NCBI GenBank assembly: GCA_001730015.1 | Contig: MDLA01000087.1 | Location: 10,270-74,269 of the forward strand | Direction of reading: 5' to 3' | DNA from: Chromatiales bacterium (ex Bugula neritina AB1) | Lineage (GTDB): Bacteria > Pseudomonadota > Gammaproteobacteria > Granulosicoccales > Granulosicoccaceae | Length of the DNA stretch: 64,000 nucleotides | In this document: positions 54,822-62,662 of the stretch, one piece after another | Layout: each line of letters begins with the position of its first letter | How positions within the stretch are numbered: position 1 is the stretch's first letter | Notes under the pieces: model-generated | Database searches by the model: none | What the model was told of the DNA's origin: nothing | What the model saw: the letters and a program-made list of their open reading frames with translations, nothing else | Position numbers and translations under genes: made by a program

Positions 54822-56092
54822 CTGTGGCCACTATCAATTATCAGAGCGTAAAGCCACGCACAGCAGGGTACTTGATTCTGCTGCTGGCACTGGCATCTAT
54901 AGCAGCCTTTGGTTTGTATAGCGCCTACATCATGGAGCACGCCGGGCATCATATCACCGGAATGACCAATCGGGTTGTCTGGGGGCTTCCACATGTATTT
55001 GCAGTATCGCTAATTGTTGCCGCATCGGGTGCGCTCAACGGCGCGTCGCTGGCCTCGGTGTTTAATAATGATCTCTATAAACCGTATGCCAGGTGCTCTG
55101 TGGCGCTGGCCGTTTCGCTGCTTATTGGCGGGCTACTGGTTCTGGTGCTTGATCTCGGTCGTCCGGATCGGTTGGTCATAGCCGTTACCCACTTTAATTT
55201 CCGCTCGATATTTTCGTGGAATGTATTTCTCTATACCGGTTTTATAGCGATAGGCATAGTGTATCTGTGGTTTCTATGCGAGCGTCGGTATCGCCACCGG
55301 ATCAAGCAAATAGCGATTATCGCGCTGATCTGGCGCATAATGCTGACGACCGGAACCGGCTGCATCTTCGGTTTTCTGGTCGGACGTGACTCTCTCGATA
55401 CCGCCTTGCTCGCGCCTATGTTCATTGCGTTGTCGCTGGTAACCGGTACAGCAGTATTTGCTTTGTGTTTGCATGCAATTGCACGGGTGCAACGAAACCC
55501 GATAACCTGTGACACCATTCGATCACTGTCGAAACTGCTGATCTGGTTTATGCTGGCACTCGGGTATTTTGCGCTGGTGCATCATCTGACTAACCTCTAT
55601 GTGGCCGAGCATGCGCTAACCGAGCAACTGGCACTGACCGGCCCGAATGCCGGTATCTTCTGGTTTGGTTTTGTTGTGGCTGGTCTGATATTGCCGACAG
55701 CGCTATTGCTGAAAAACAGCTTGCAGAAAAGTACAATCGTATCTGCTGACAACACAGAATCTAACCGCGAGCCAGGTGAAGCTCAGAGTCCGAACCGGGA
55801 GGCAGCGACCTCGGTCTGTAACACCAGTAAAAACCGTTTAGTGGCTGCCTGCGTTGCAGCATTAGCGGGCAGTGCCTGTCTGGTGTATGTTGTTATTATC
55901 GGCTCGCAAACAGCACCACAGAAGCTGTTTCCCGGTAAAACTGTCGTCGCAAGCAGCTTTGGTGATAAGGGGGTTGCCAGTTACCAGCCATCGATCTGGG
56001 AGTGGGGGCTTGGAGCGGGCGGTATTGCGATAGCCTTGCTGATATTTATTGTTTTGCTGCGGTTATTTCCGTTTACTGCTGTGCGCCGGTGA
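54818..56092 (+). CDS. dsrP: DsrP, NrfD-like membrane subunit of DsrMKJOP
   Basis: A 424-aa inner-membrane protein of the NrfD/PsrC family with about ten hydrophobic spans, beginning TAGYLILLLALASIAAFGLY. The conserved LVLDLGRPDR lies near residue 110. A hydrophilic Ser/Asn/Glu-rich segment of about 40 residues interrupts the region between spans eight and nine (near residues 305-345). It exchanges electrons with quinone in the membrane and with DsrO outside. The stop overlaps the dsrN start (GTGA). Confidence 0.93.
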   Translation: MTVATINYQSVKPRTAGYLILLLALASIAAFGLYSAYIMEHAGHHITGMTNRVVWGLPHVFAVSLIVAASGALNGASLASVFNNDLYKPYARCSVALAVSLLIGGLLVLVLDLGRPDRLVIAVTHFNFRSIFSWNVFLYTGFIAIGIVYLWFLCERRYRHRIKQIAIIALIWRIMLTTGTGCIFGFLVGRDSLDTALLAPMFIALSLVTGTAVFALCLHAIARVQRNPITCDTIRSLSKLLIWFMLALGYFALVHHLTNLYVAEHALTEQLALTGPNAGIFWFGFVVAGLILPTALLLKNSLQKSTIVSADNTESNREPGEAQSPNREAATSVCNTSKNRLVAACVAALAGSACLVYVVIIGSQTAPQKLFPGKTVVASSFGDKGVASYQPSIWEWGLGAGGIAIALLIFIVLLRLFPFTAVRR

Positions 56093-57534
56093 ACGTGGCT
56101 GAGTTACAAGGCAGGCCTGTCGAAGTGCCCGGAATCATGGTATCAGCACCGTGGCGTTCCAGTGGAAAAACCACAGTGAGTATGGGGTTGATTCGTGCAG
56201 CCTGTCGTCGACAGCTGGCGCTGCAGCCGTTTAAGAAAGGCCCGGACTACATTGATCCGTTGTGGCTCGGTGCAGCAGGTAAGCTGCCGTGTTATAACCT
56301 TGATCCCTATATTCAGTCAACCGATGAGGTAATAGATACCTACAGCAGCAACGTGTCGGGCAATTCTCTCGCTCTGGTTGAAGGCACAATGGGTTTGCAC
56401 GACGGTCTGGCGAGCGATGGTACCGACAGCAATGCCGCTATAGCAGCGCTTCTGGGGCTTTCAGTCGTGCTGGTTGTTGACTGCCGTGGTATGCATCGAA
56501 CAATTGCCGCTTTGATTAACGGAATTCAGCACTTTGATCCCGACGTACCATTCGCCGGCGTTATTTTAAACCGCATCCGCTCCGACAGGCACAGACAAAA
56601 AATTGCCACGGCTATGGCCGATCACAGCGATATGCGCGTTCTTGGTTGCCTGCCGGATAGTAGCGAAATTGAAGTAATCGAGCGCGAGCTCGGCCTGACC
56701 CCGGCGCCTGATTGCGATCATGCCGATACCTCTATTGATGCCGTCGCTGACGCACTGGAGCAACACTGTGATCTGCACTTACTGTTTGATCATTGCGTAC
56801 CGCAGCCAGCAAAGGCGAGTAACGCGCAGCTGGTATCATCCGCAGTAGCGTATCCGCAGCCCTGTCGAATTGGCTTGTGCAGAGATGCCGCCTTTCACTT
56901 TACCTACCAGGATGACCGCGATGAACTGCACCGGCGTGGTGTAGAAGTAGTCGAGCTGTCTCCACTGGCCGACGAATTTCCTGATAATCTGCACGGGCTG
57001 ATTATTGGTGGCGGCTTTCCCGAGCGGCACGCGAAAACCCTCGCGGCGAACAGCCGGTTCCGCCGGCGGCTGAAAACTGCCATCGCCAACGGCCTGGTAG
57101 TACACGCGGAGTGCGCTGGCCTGATGTACTTGTGCCGTTCCATTCACGATGGTGCAGTGCGCTACCCGATGGTGTCTGCAATCGAGGCGGACGTAACACT
57201 GCAGAAGAAACCGGTTGGGCGGGGTTATGTGCGTTTAGCGGAGCAAGTTGGGGGTGCCAGCCAGGTTTCTTTGCCGGCGCATGAGTTTCACCATTCGAAA
57301 ATCACTTTCGACAATCCGCCGGAGTACCAGTACAGTGTAAAACGCGGATACGGGGTCGATGGTGAACATGACGGTGTGCGCTTTGCCAACGTTATTGCAA
57401 GCTATGCGCACTTTCGCCACACCCGGCGAACACCGTGGATTGACTGGTTTCTGGCAAGGGTAACAGCGGCCGAAGCGGCGTCCCGGGCGGGCGTTGATCA
57501 GCACGCCAATCAGGGCAGGGTATATAATGGTTAA
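56089..57534 (+). CDS. dsrN: DsrN, cobyrinate a,c-diamide synthase-like amidase
   Basis: A 481-aa glutamine-dependent amidase of the CobB/CbiA family, thought to amidate sirohaem for DsrAB. The ATP-binding P-loop-type region is SAPWRSSGKTTVSMG, followed by KKGPDYIDP. The C-terminal class I glutaminase carries the Cys in VHAECAGLMYLCRS (near residue 348). GTG at 56089 overlaps the dsrP stop. The usual cobalamin partners are not near, which supports the dsr role. Confidence 0.92.
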   Translation: MNVAELQGRPVEVPGIMVSAPWRSSGKTTVSMGLIRAACRRQLALQPFKKGPDYIDPLWLGAAGKLPCYNLDPYIQSTDEVIDTYSSNVSGNSLALVEGTMGLHDGLASDGTDSNAAIAALLGLSVVLVVDCRGMHRTIAALINGIQHFDPDVPFAGVILNRIRSDRHRQKIATAMADHSDMRVLGCLPDSSEIEVIERELGLTPAPDCDHADTSIDAVADALEQHCDLHLLFDHCVPQPAKASNAQLVSSAVAYPQPCRIGLCRDAAFHFTYQDDRDELHRRGVEVVELSPLADEFPDNLHGLIIGGGFPERHAKTLAANSRFRRRLKTAIANGLVVHAECAGLMYLCRSIHDGAVRYPMVSAIEADVTLQKKPVGRGYVRLAEQVGGASQVSLPAHEFHHSKITFDNPPEYQYSVKRGYGVDGEHDGVRFANVIASYAHFRHTRRTPWIDWFLARVTAAEAASRAGVDQHANQGRVYNG

Positions 57535-57556
57535 AGCAATTAAGGTTTACAGTGCC

Positions 57557-57588
57557 CATGTTTAAGGTAAGCCATGTTTAAGGTAAGC
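57557..57588 (+). repeat. 16-bp tandem duplication of the dsrR start, creating an overlapping leader frame
   Basis: CATGTTTAAGGTAAGC occurs twice in a row (57557-57572, 57573-57588). The first ATG at 57558 opens a seven-codon frame (MFKVSHV) that stops at 57579-57581, six bases into dsrR. The second ATG (57574) is the true start. Ribosomes ending the leader could restart on dsrR. Confidence 0.8.
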
Positions 57589-57918
57589 AAGGCAGCAGCG
57601 GTTGAGCTCAAGCGCAGCATGGCACATCACGACTTTGATGATATGCCCATCCGTATTGCCGCGCAGAAAAGCGCAGATGGTTCTATAGAGTACCAGATGG
57701 GTTTCGATGAAGCCGGACCGGGCGATACCATGGTTGCCAGCAGCGGAATAGATGTGGTGATCGCCAATGATCACAAGCCGTTGCTGGCAGGAACTGAACT
57801 GAACTATGTCACCACCGATGATGGCGAGAAGAATTTCATATTCCTGAACCCCAACGATCCGACCTTTGTACAACCTTCACAAAGTGATCCACCGGCTTCA
57901 TCCAGCGAAACAGATTGA
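57574..57918 (+). CDS. dsrR: DsrR, A-type-scaffold-like protein without cysteines
   Basis: A 114-aa protein of the IscA/HesB fold. The A-type core (VELKRSMAHHDFDDMPIRI to TELNYVTTDDGEKNFIFLNP) is present, but the cluster-binding cysteines of IscA are absent, as in characterised DsrR. It is thought to support post-transcriptional or maturation steps of the Dsr proteins. It is followed directly by the kinase gene (TGATG overlap). Confidence 0.88.
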   Translation: MFKVSKAAAVELKRSMAHHDFDDMPIRIAAQKSADGSIEYQMGFDEAGPGDTMVASSGIDVVIANDHKPLLAGTELNYVTTDDGEKNFIFLNPNDPTFVQPSQSDPPASSSETD

Positions 57919-59510
57919 TGGAAGAGAGCCTGGAATTGCAGGATTTCACTAGTCGTCGCGGCGAGTTGTCGGCCTATGGTCGTGCGGTAAATTCTGCGGC
58001 CACGTTGCGCTGGATAATAATTGCTGTCGCATTAGTTGTAACCCTGCTGTTGTTGGCTTTGTTCTTCCTCGAAAGCGCCAGCGCATCGGTAAAAATAGTT
58101 GTTTTTATAGCGCTCGTCTGTCTGTTAGCTGGCCTTTATAGCATTTGGCGTTACACGAATCAGCACTTTATTGAACCGGATCTGGCGTTTCGCAAGTGGT
58201 TGCAGCAAGTTTGTGATGGCGAGCTTTCATCTTATATAGATTTGCCGCCATCGCATCGGCATTTCAAGGAGCTGAATTTCCATACCCACAATCTGGCCAA
58301 TGCGCTGCGTAAACTCTCCACCGATATGGAATCTCTGGTCGAATCGCAAACACGAAGGTTGGAATATCAAAACCGGGTGCTGGAATTACTGTATCGACTA
58401 ACGGCCGATTTATCGAGTGAAACAGAACAGCAGGCCGTGCTAAATACTGTTTGCAACTATCTTGCAGACTGGTTCGGTGATGCCACCGTGGCAGCTTATA
58501 TGAAAAAGTCCGATCATCTTCGGCGTACCGCTCTGGGTCAGTCGAGCGTGCTGGGTGATTCTTCAGAAACGTTGTTCTCGGGCGTTCTAAAGTCAACCGG
58601 TGTTTTTTCGTTTAGTGATCAGATGGCCTGTAGCGAACTTGTCGATGACATTCAGCACGTTAAGCCTGCCAGTGCCGGGGATCGCCATCTGATTCGGGTG
58701 CCGGTGTTTAGAGGGGAACAGGTCGTCGGGGTGATCATTCTAGAGGTGGGGAATTTCGATGCCAGCACCAAAGGTCAGTCTGACCGGGTACTGACTACCG
58801 TATCTGAGCAAATCAGTCTGTTTGTAACCAAAAACTCGGCACTGGAACATGTACAGGAAGCGCGATTAATGCAGGCACGCAATAATCTGGGGGCTGAAAT
58901 TCACGACTCTCTGGCGCAGACTCTGCTGGCGACGCGTTATCATGTCACCATGCTGCGTGAGGCTGCAATAGGCAAAACAGATCAGCATTTATTCGATGAT
59001 ATCGTTCGTATAGAAGGTATGATCGGAGAGGCCAATGAAGAAGTGCGGGGGCTGATTCAGGAATACCGCAAGCCCTTGTCTTCTCACCGTGGCACCGATT
59101 CACTGCAGACAACCATTGATCAGTTTCGAAAAAGCAGTGGTATGCAGGTGTTTTTTCAGAGCGATAGCGCGCCGATCAAATTTACCCCGCGTGAAGATAG
59201 CGTGATACAACGTATCGTTGGTGAGGCACTGATCAATGCGCAAAAATACTCAAATGCCGGAATGATCCGCGTTTATCTTCGATGCCAGCCGTCCGGAGTG
59301 CGCTGCTTGCTAATTGAAGACGACGGTGTTGGGTTTGCTCCAGAGCCTGCCGGAGAGTCTCTTTCCAGCAGCACAGCAGACCATATCGGATTATCGATCA
59401 TGCACGAGCGTGCATTGAGTATTGGAGCTGTGGTTGCAATAGATTCTGAACCGGGGGAGGGCACGCGAGTGTCGCTGGAGCTGCCACCGTTGATACCGGG
59501 AGAAGAATAG
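57918..59510 (+). CDS. NarX-type sensor histidine kinase linked to the dsr operon
   Basis: A 530-aa membrane-bound kinase. Two hydrophobic spans at about residues 30-50 and 57-77 have almost nothing between them, so there is no periplasmic sensor domain. A linker/coiled region and a GAF-like domain (about 150-315) follow. The dimerisation box GAEIHDSLAQTLLATRYHVTM carries the phosphorylated His in NarX-like (HisKA_3) form. The ATPase domain shows the N-box EALINAQKYS and IEDDGVGF. It starts inside the dsrR stop and precedes a NarL-type regulator by 2 bp; a redox or sulfur signal in the cytosol is the likely input. Confidence 0.9.
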   Translation: MEESLELQDFTSRRGELSAYGRAVNSAATLRWIIIAVALVVTLLLLALFFLESASASVKIVVFIALVCLLAGLYSIWRYTNQHFIEPDLAFRKWLQQVCDGELSSYIDLPPSHRHFKELNFHTHNLANALRKLSTDMESLVESQTRRLEYQNRVLELLYRLTADLSSETEQQAVLNTVCNYLADWFGDATVAAYMKKSDHLRRTALGQSSVLGDSSETLFSGVLKSTGVFSFSDQMACSELVDDIQHVKPASAGDRHLIRVPVFRGEQVVGVIILEVGNFDASTKGQSDRVLTTVSEQISLFVTKNSALEHVQEARLMQARNNLGAEIHDSLAQTLLATRYHVTMLREAAIGKTDQHLFDDIVRIEGMIGEANEEVRGLIQEYRKPLSSHRGTDSLQTTIDQFRKSSGMQVFFQSDSAPIKFTPREDSVIQRIVGEALINAQKYSNAGMIRVYLRCQPSGVRCLLIEDDGVGFAPEPAGESLSSSTADHIGLSIMHERALSIGAVVAIDSEPGEGTRVSLELPPLIPGEE

Positions 59511-59512
59511 CT

Positions 59513-60184
59513 ATGGATACAATCAGCCTAGTTATTATAGACGATCACACCCTTTTTCGTACCGGCCTGAACGAGCTGCTCGCCCGCCGTAATCTAAATG
59601 TGTTGGGTATGACAGGCAGACCCGATGAAGCGTTGGCGCTAGTAGCCGAAAAGCAGCCTGATATAGTATTGCTGGATTTGCGTATGGGAGAGGTAGGCGG
59701 GCTTGATGTACTGAGTGATATACGAGCTCAATGGCCGCAGCAATGCGTCGTTATTCTAACAACCAGTATCGAGGAGTCGGATCTCCTGAACGCGCTGAAA
59801 CTTGGGGCAAACGGATATTTACTCAAAGATATAGAGCCCGATAGCTTTGTTGAATTGCTGGTTCGAGCCAAAGCCGGTGAAACGGTAGTAGCGCCGGAGC
59901 TTACGGGTTTGCTTGCTCGTGCTGCTATTTCGTCAGAGAGCCCGGTTAAAAGGGTTCGAAGCGAGAACTATAACCTGACCCCCAGAGAAATGGATATACT
60001 CCGCCATATTGCTAAAGGTGAAAGTAATAAGCATATCGCCAGTGCGTTGGGAATTGTAGATGGCACGGTAAAACTGCATGTTCGGGCGGTCTTAAAAAAG
60101 CTTGGTGTGCAATCCCGGGTACAGGCTGCGGTGTTGGCAGTGTCTGAGAAACTATGCGAAGAAAAGCCTGAATCGAACACCTGA
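59513..60184 (+). CDS. NarL/FixJ-type response regulator linked to the dsr operon
   Basis: A 223-aa regulator. The receiver domain has the acidic pocket (IIDDHTLFRTGL) and phospho-Asp in DIVLLDLRMGEVGG, with Lys in GYLLKDIEP. The LuxR-type DNA-binding domain at the C-terminus reads LTPREMDILRHIAKGESNKH then VKLHVRAVLKKLGVQSR. It begins 2 bp after the kinase gene, so they are a cognate pair. Likely targets are the dsr promoter, the divergent dioxygenase operon, or both. Confidence 0.92.
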   Translation: MDTISLVIIDDHTLFRTGLNELLARRNLNVLGMTGRPDEALALVAEKQPDIVLLDLRMGEVGGLDVLSDIRAQWPQQCVVILTTSIEESDLLNALKLGANGYLLKDIEPDSFVELLVRAKAGETVVAPELTGLLARAAISSESPVKRVRSENYNLTPREMDILRHIAKGESNKHIASALGIVDGTVKLHVRAVLKKLGVQSRVQAAVLAVSEKLCEEKPESNT

Positions 60185-60208
60185 CAGGTGGTTATTAAAG
60201 TATATTAG

Positions 60209-60367
60209 CCCGCATTATTCACGGGGTGGCGAGGATATCGCGCAGAGATTTGATATCACAGTGGATTTTCTTCTCGCGTTGAATACTTACTGATATTTAC
60301 AAGAGAAAAAATTCTCTGTGGAATCAAAGATCAAGTGAGATACCGTCAATCCCGTGAATAATGCGGG
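60209..60367. mobile_element. Non-autonomous transposon (MITE) with 17-bp perfect inverted ends and TTAG target duplication
   Basis: A 159-bp element. The left end CCCGCATTATTCACGGG (60209-60225) is repeated exactly inverted at 60351-60367. It is flanked on both sides by TTAG (60205-60208, 60368-60371), the mark of a 4-bp target duplication. No transposase frame fits inside. The right TTAG includes the stop codon of lepB, so the gene's end was preserved. Element ends of this kind with 4-bp duplications suggest an IS-related family, possibly IS1380-like, but that is inference. Confidence 0.85.
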
Positions 60368-60985
60368 TTAGTCCTGTTCAGTACTTTCCGTTTCGCTGGA
60401 AAATTTAAACATGAGTTTCCCAACTAGATTTTCCTCTGGCACAGAGCCCCAATAGCGACTGTCATTTGAGTTATAACGGTTGTCTCCGAGTACGAAGTAA
60501 CTGTTGGGCCGTACGGTGACTTTGAAGTTGGAGCCTCTAGCTTTATGCTCGTGAATATGAGCTATTTGATAGTTATTTCCATCTATCGATTCGTTAAGGT
60601 ATGTGATTCCATTTTCGACTTTTGTAACTGAGGCGGGTACTTTACTATCATTGATAAAAATATCTCCGTCGGAAGCTTTGATTTGATCTCCTGGAAGCCC
60701 TATCACGCGTTTGATGTAACTTAATCCTGGGTTTGCTGGAAAATCAAATACTATTACATCACCACGCCTCACAGTGGCATAGAGTTCGGTATTGAGAATA
60801 TCGAAATTGAATAAATCGTAGTTACCGTAGCCGAGCTTATACACTACGATATCGTCGCCCGGCTTTAGCGTGGGATACATAGAATTCGCAGGTATATGAA
60901 ATGGCTCGGCAATGAACGTACGAAAACTAAAAAAAATGATTAACGGTATAATTTCCACGGAATCTCCCGAGCCTGTTTTTCGCAA
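60368..60985 (-). CDS. lepB: Signal peptidase I
   Basis: A membrane serine protease that cleaves signal peptides (205 aa, short form). The single N-terminal span is IIPLIIFFSFRTFIAEPF. The catalytic Ser lies in PANSMYPTLKPGD near residue 35 and the catalytic Lys in YIKRVIGLPGD near residue 92. FVLGDNRYNSNDSR is the conserved box near the end. The large insertion of E. coli LepB is absent. Its stop codon lies at the boundary of the small transposon described at 60209. Confidence 0.92.
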   Translation of the reverse strand: MRKTGSGDSVEIIPLIIFFSFRTFIAEPFHIPANSMYPTLKPGDDIVVYKLGYGNYDLFNFDILNTELYATVRRGDVIVFDFPANPGLSYIKRVIGLPGDQIKASDGDIFINDSKVPASVTKVENGITYLNESIDGNNYQIAHIHEHKARGSNFKVTVRPNSYFVLGDNRYNSNDSRYWGSVPEENLVGKLMFKFSSETESTEQD

Positions 60986-61067
60986 TTCGCCAGATACCGA
61001 TATTATACAACGTCAACAGTCCCTAGTGTATTTAAGTGTACTAGGTCTATCAGTTACAAGTACGTAG

Positions 61068-61589
61068 CTAGAGTCTCATAGCTTCCAGATCACACCACAT
61101 GTGAATTTTTGACACATAACCGTCCTGCACTCGTACAGCCAGGGGCTCTACACCAAATTTCCTGAAACCTGCTTTAACGTATAGCTTCTCAGCAGATTCA
61201 TTTCCTTCGGTAACCGTCAGTTGGACAACTCGGATGGATGATCGACTCTGGGCCTGTTCTAGGAGTTTGTTCAAGAGCATGCTGCCGGTACCAGTCCCTC
61301 GGACTTGTGGATCGACATACATACCGAATATTGTCGCTTTGTGGCAGACCTTCTCTCGCGTTTCAAAAGAGATTCCGGCGACACCAACGAGCAAACTATC
61401 GGTAAGTGTGCCAAAGACAACTTGATTGGCGGTCGGTGAGGGGCTGAGCCTCGATTGCCACCAGTCTGGTGGTTTTGCCGCTCGTTCCACGACACTGGAA
61501 GTAAATGCATCAGGGTGTTGTTCGTATGCTCTAAGCATAATCGCTCGATACTGGTGTGTGTCCGAAGGCCCCAGCCGGCGTGTTAGCAT
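61068..61589 (-). CDS. GNAT-family N-acetyltransferase
   Basis: A 173-aa acetyl-CoA-dependent transferase. The A-motif for acetyl-CoA is MYVDPQVRGTGTGSMLLNKLL, close to the Q/RxxGxG/A pattern. The core strand VVQLTVTEGNESAEKLYVKAGFRKFG is typical of the family. The N-terminus begins MLTRRLGPSDTHQYRAIM. The substrate cannot be assigned. It stands alone, 82 bp upstream of lepB on the same strand. Confidence 0.9.
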   Translation of the reverse strand: MLTRRLGPSDTHQYRAIMLRAYEQHPDAFTSSVVERAAKPPDWWQSRLSPSPTANQVVFGTLTDSLLVGVAGISFETREKVCHKATIFGMYVDPQVRGTGTGSMLLNKLLEQAQSRSSIRVVQLTVTEGNESAEKLYVKAGFRKFGVEPLAVRVQDGYVSKIHMWCDLEAMRL

Positions 61590-61719
61590 TTTAATTCCTT
61601 CAATTTTCGAGTGTCAGTCGTTTTTAATTTCAATTAGTATCACTTTAACATTAATCTAAATATCAAAAGAGATTTGACTCTACAAACCTGTCGCGAGCAG
61701 GGAAAATCGGATATAGACT

Positions 61720-62124
61720 ATGAACGATTTTGAAATTCTCGAAAACCAGGCAAGGGATCTTTTTAAATCACTTCCAGAGCTGGAATTTAAAACGATCGCT
61801 GTGTTCACTCTTATTATTGGCTGGCTACTCACTGCTGAGCAGGCACAAAACTTTATTCGTGATAATTCCGGAATCTCGATATCGGGGACAGTGCTTATGC
61901 TGGCGTTACTGGCAATCTTTCAATCACTATTTCTGAAAGCGCATTATAAAAGACTAACGGCGGTACGGATTGCATTGGAAGAATTAGCTGAGGCGAATGG
62001 TCGCTCAGTCGAAATCGCCAGAACATACGAGTTGAATTGTTTCCTGCCAATTGCATACGCTTGTATAAACGTATTATTTTGTATTGCTATTGTAGCTTTG
62101 GTGGTTCTGATTGGTAATGGCTGA
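61720..62124 (+). CDS. Small membrane protein, unknown function
   Basis: A 134-aa protein with three hydrophobic spans (TIAVFTLIIGWLLTA, SGTVLMLALLAIFQSLFL, FLPIAYACINVLFCIAIVALV). The first 25 residues are acidic and hydrophilic, and a charged loop (HYKRLTAVRIALEELAEANG) joins spans two and three. I do not recognise a family. The gene stands alone; no strong ribosome site is seen. Confidence 0.6.
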   Translation: MNDFEILENQARDLFKSLPELEFKTIAVFTLIIGWLLTAEQAQNFIRDNSGISISGTVLMLALLAIFQSLFLKAHYKRLTAVRIALEELAEANGRSVEIARTYELNCFLPIAYACINVLFCIAIVALVVLIGNG

Positions 62125-62662
62125 TGTGCATAGCCCCAGTATAATTGCACTCAATGCAATTGTAGATTATACGCTCTTATCGTCCCTTCATTTTGAATAA
62201 TCCTGCCAGGCGGCCTATTAAAAAGCAGGTCGAAAACGTGACCCAGGCACTAACCTCGAACTATTAGCGGTTCTGTTGTGTAACCAACTGTGTTGGTTCA
62301 ACGTCACTAGTCAGGCCTTTTATTCGATAGCTCCAATTGGTGTCGCTTAGGTTGTTCGATTCTCGTCGGTTGGCAATCGTCGGGAAAGAACAGATGTGCT
62401 AGCCGGCATCGCAGTGAAGTTGTCTATAGCGTAGAATTTCAGATCTTTCCTTTGCCGGGGTTAATGGTGCCAACTCTATCAAGCTATTTTCAATGGGTAA
62501 AATGAAAGCGTGATCAATTCAACATTCAAACACACCGTTGGCTTCCTTGCCTTTATGATTTTCGCCGGAATCCGTTAAAACAACTGTTAAACTTGAAAGG
62601 AGTCAGGTGCGATGGCAAGGACGTAAAGGATGTAAAAACAAAAATAATAAAGGATTAATCAT
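62125..62662. other. Gene-free region with two short hairpins
   Basis: AATTGCA/TGCAATT at 62143-62161 (5-base loop) lies about 20 bp after the previous stop and may be a weak terminator. AACCAAC/GTTGGTT at 62282-62298 is a perfect 7-bp stem with a 3-base loop. No known riboswitch or tRNA is recognised. The ribosome site AAAGGA of the next gene lies at the end. Confidence 0.45.

Noticed and set aside
62282-62298. Possible tRNA arm in the gap before the lipoprotein
   Set aside because: Only one 7-bp hairpin is present; there is no acceptor stem or cloverleaf around it.
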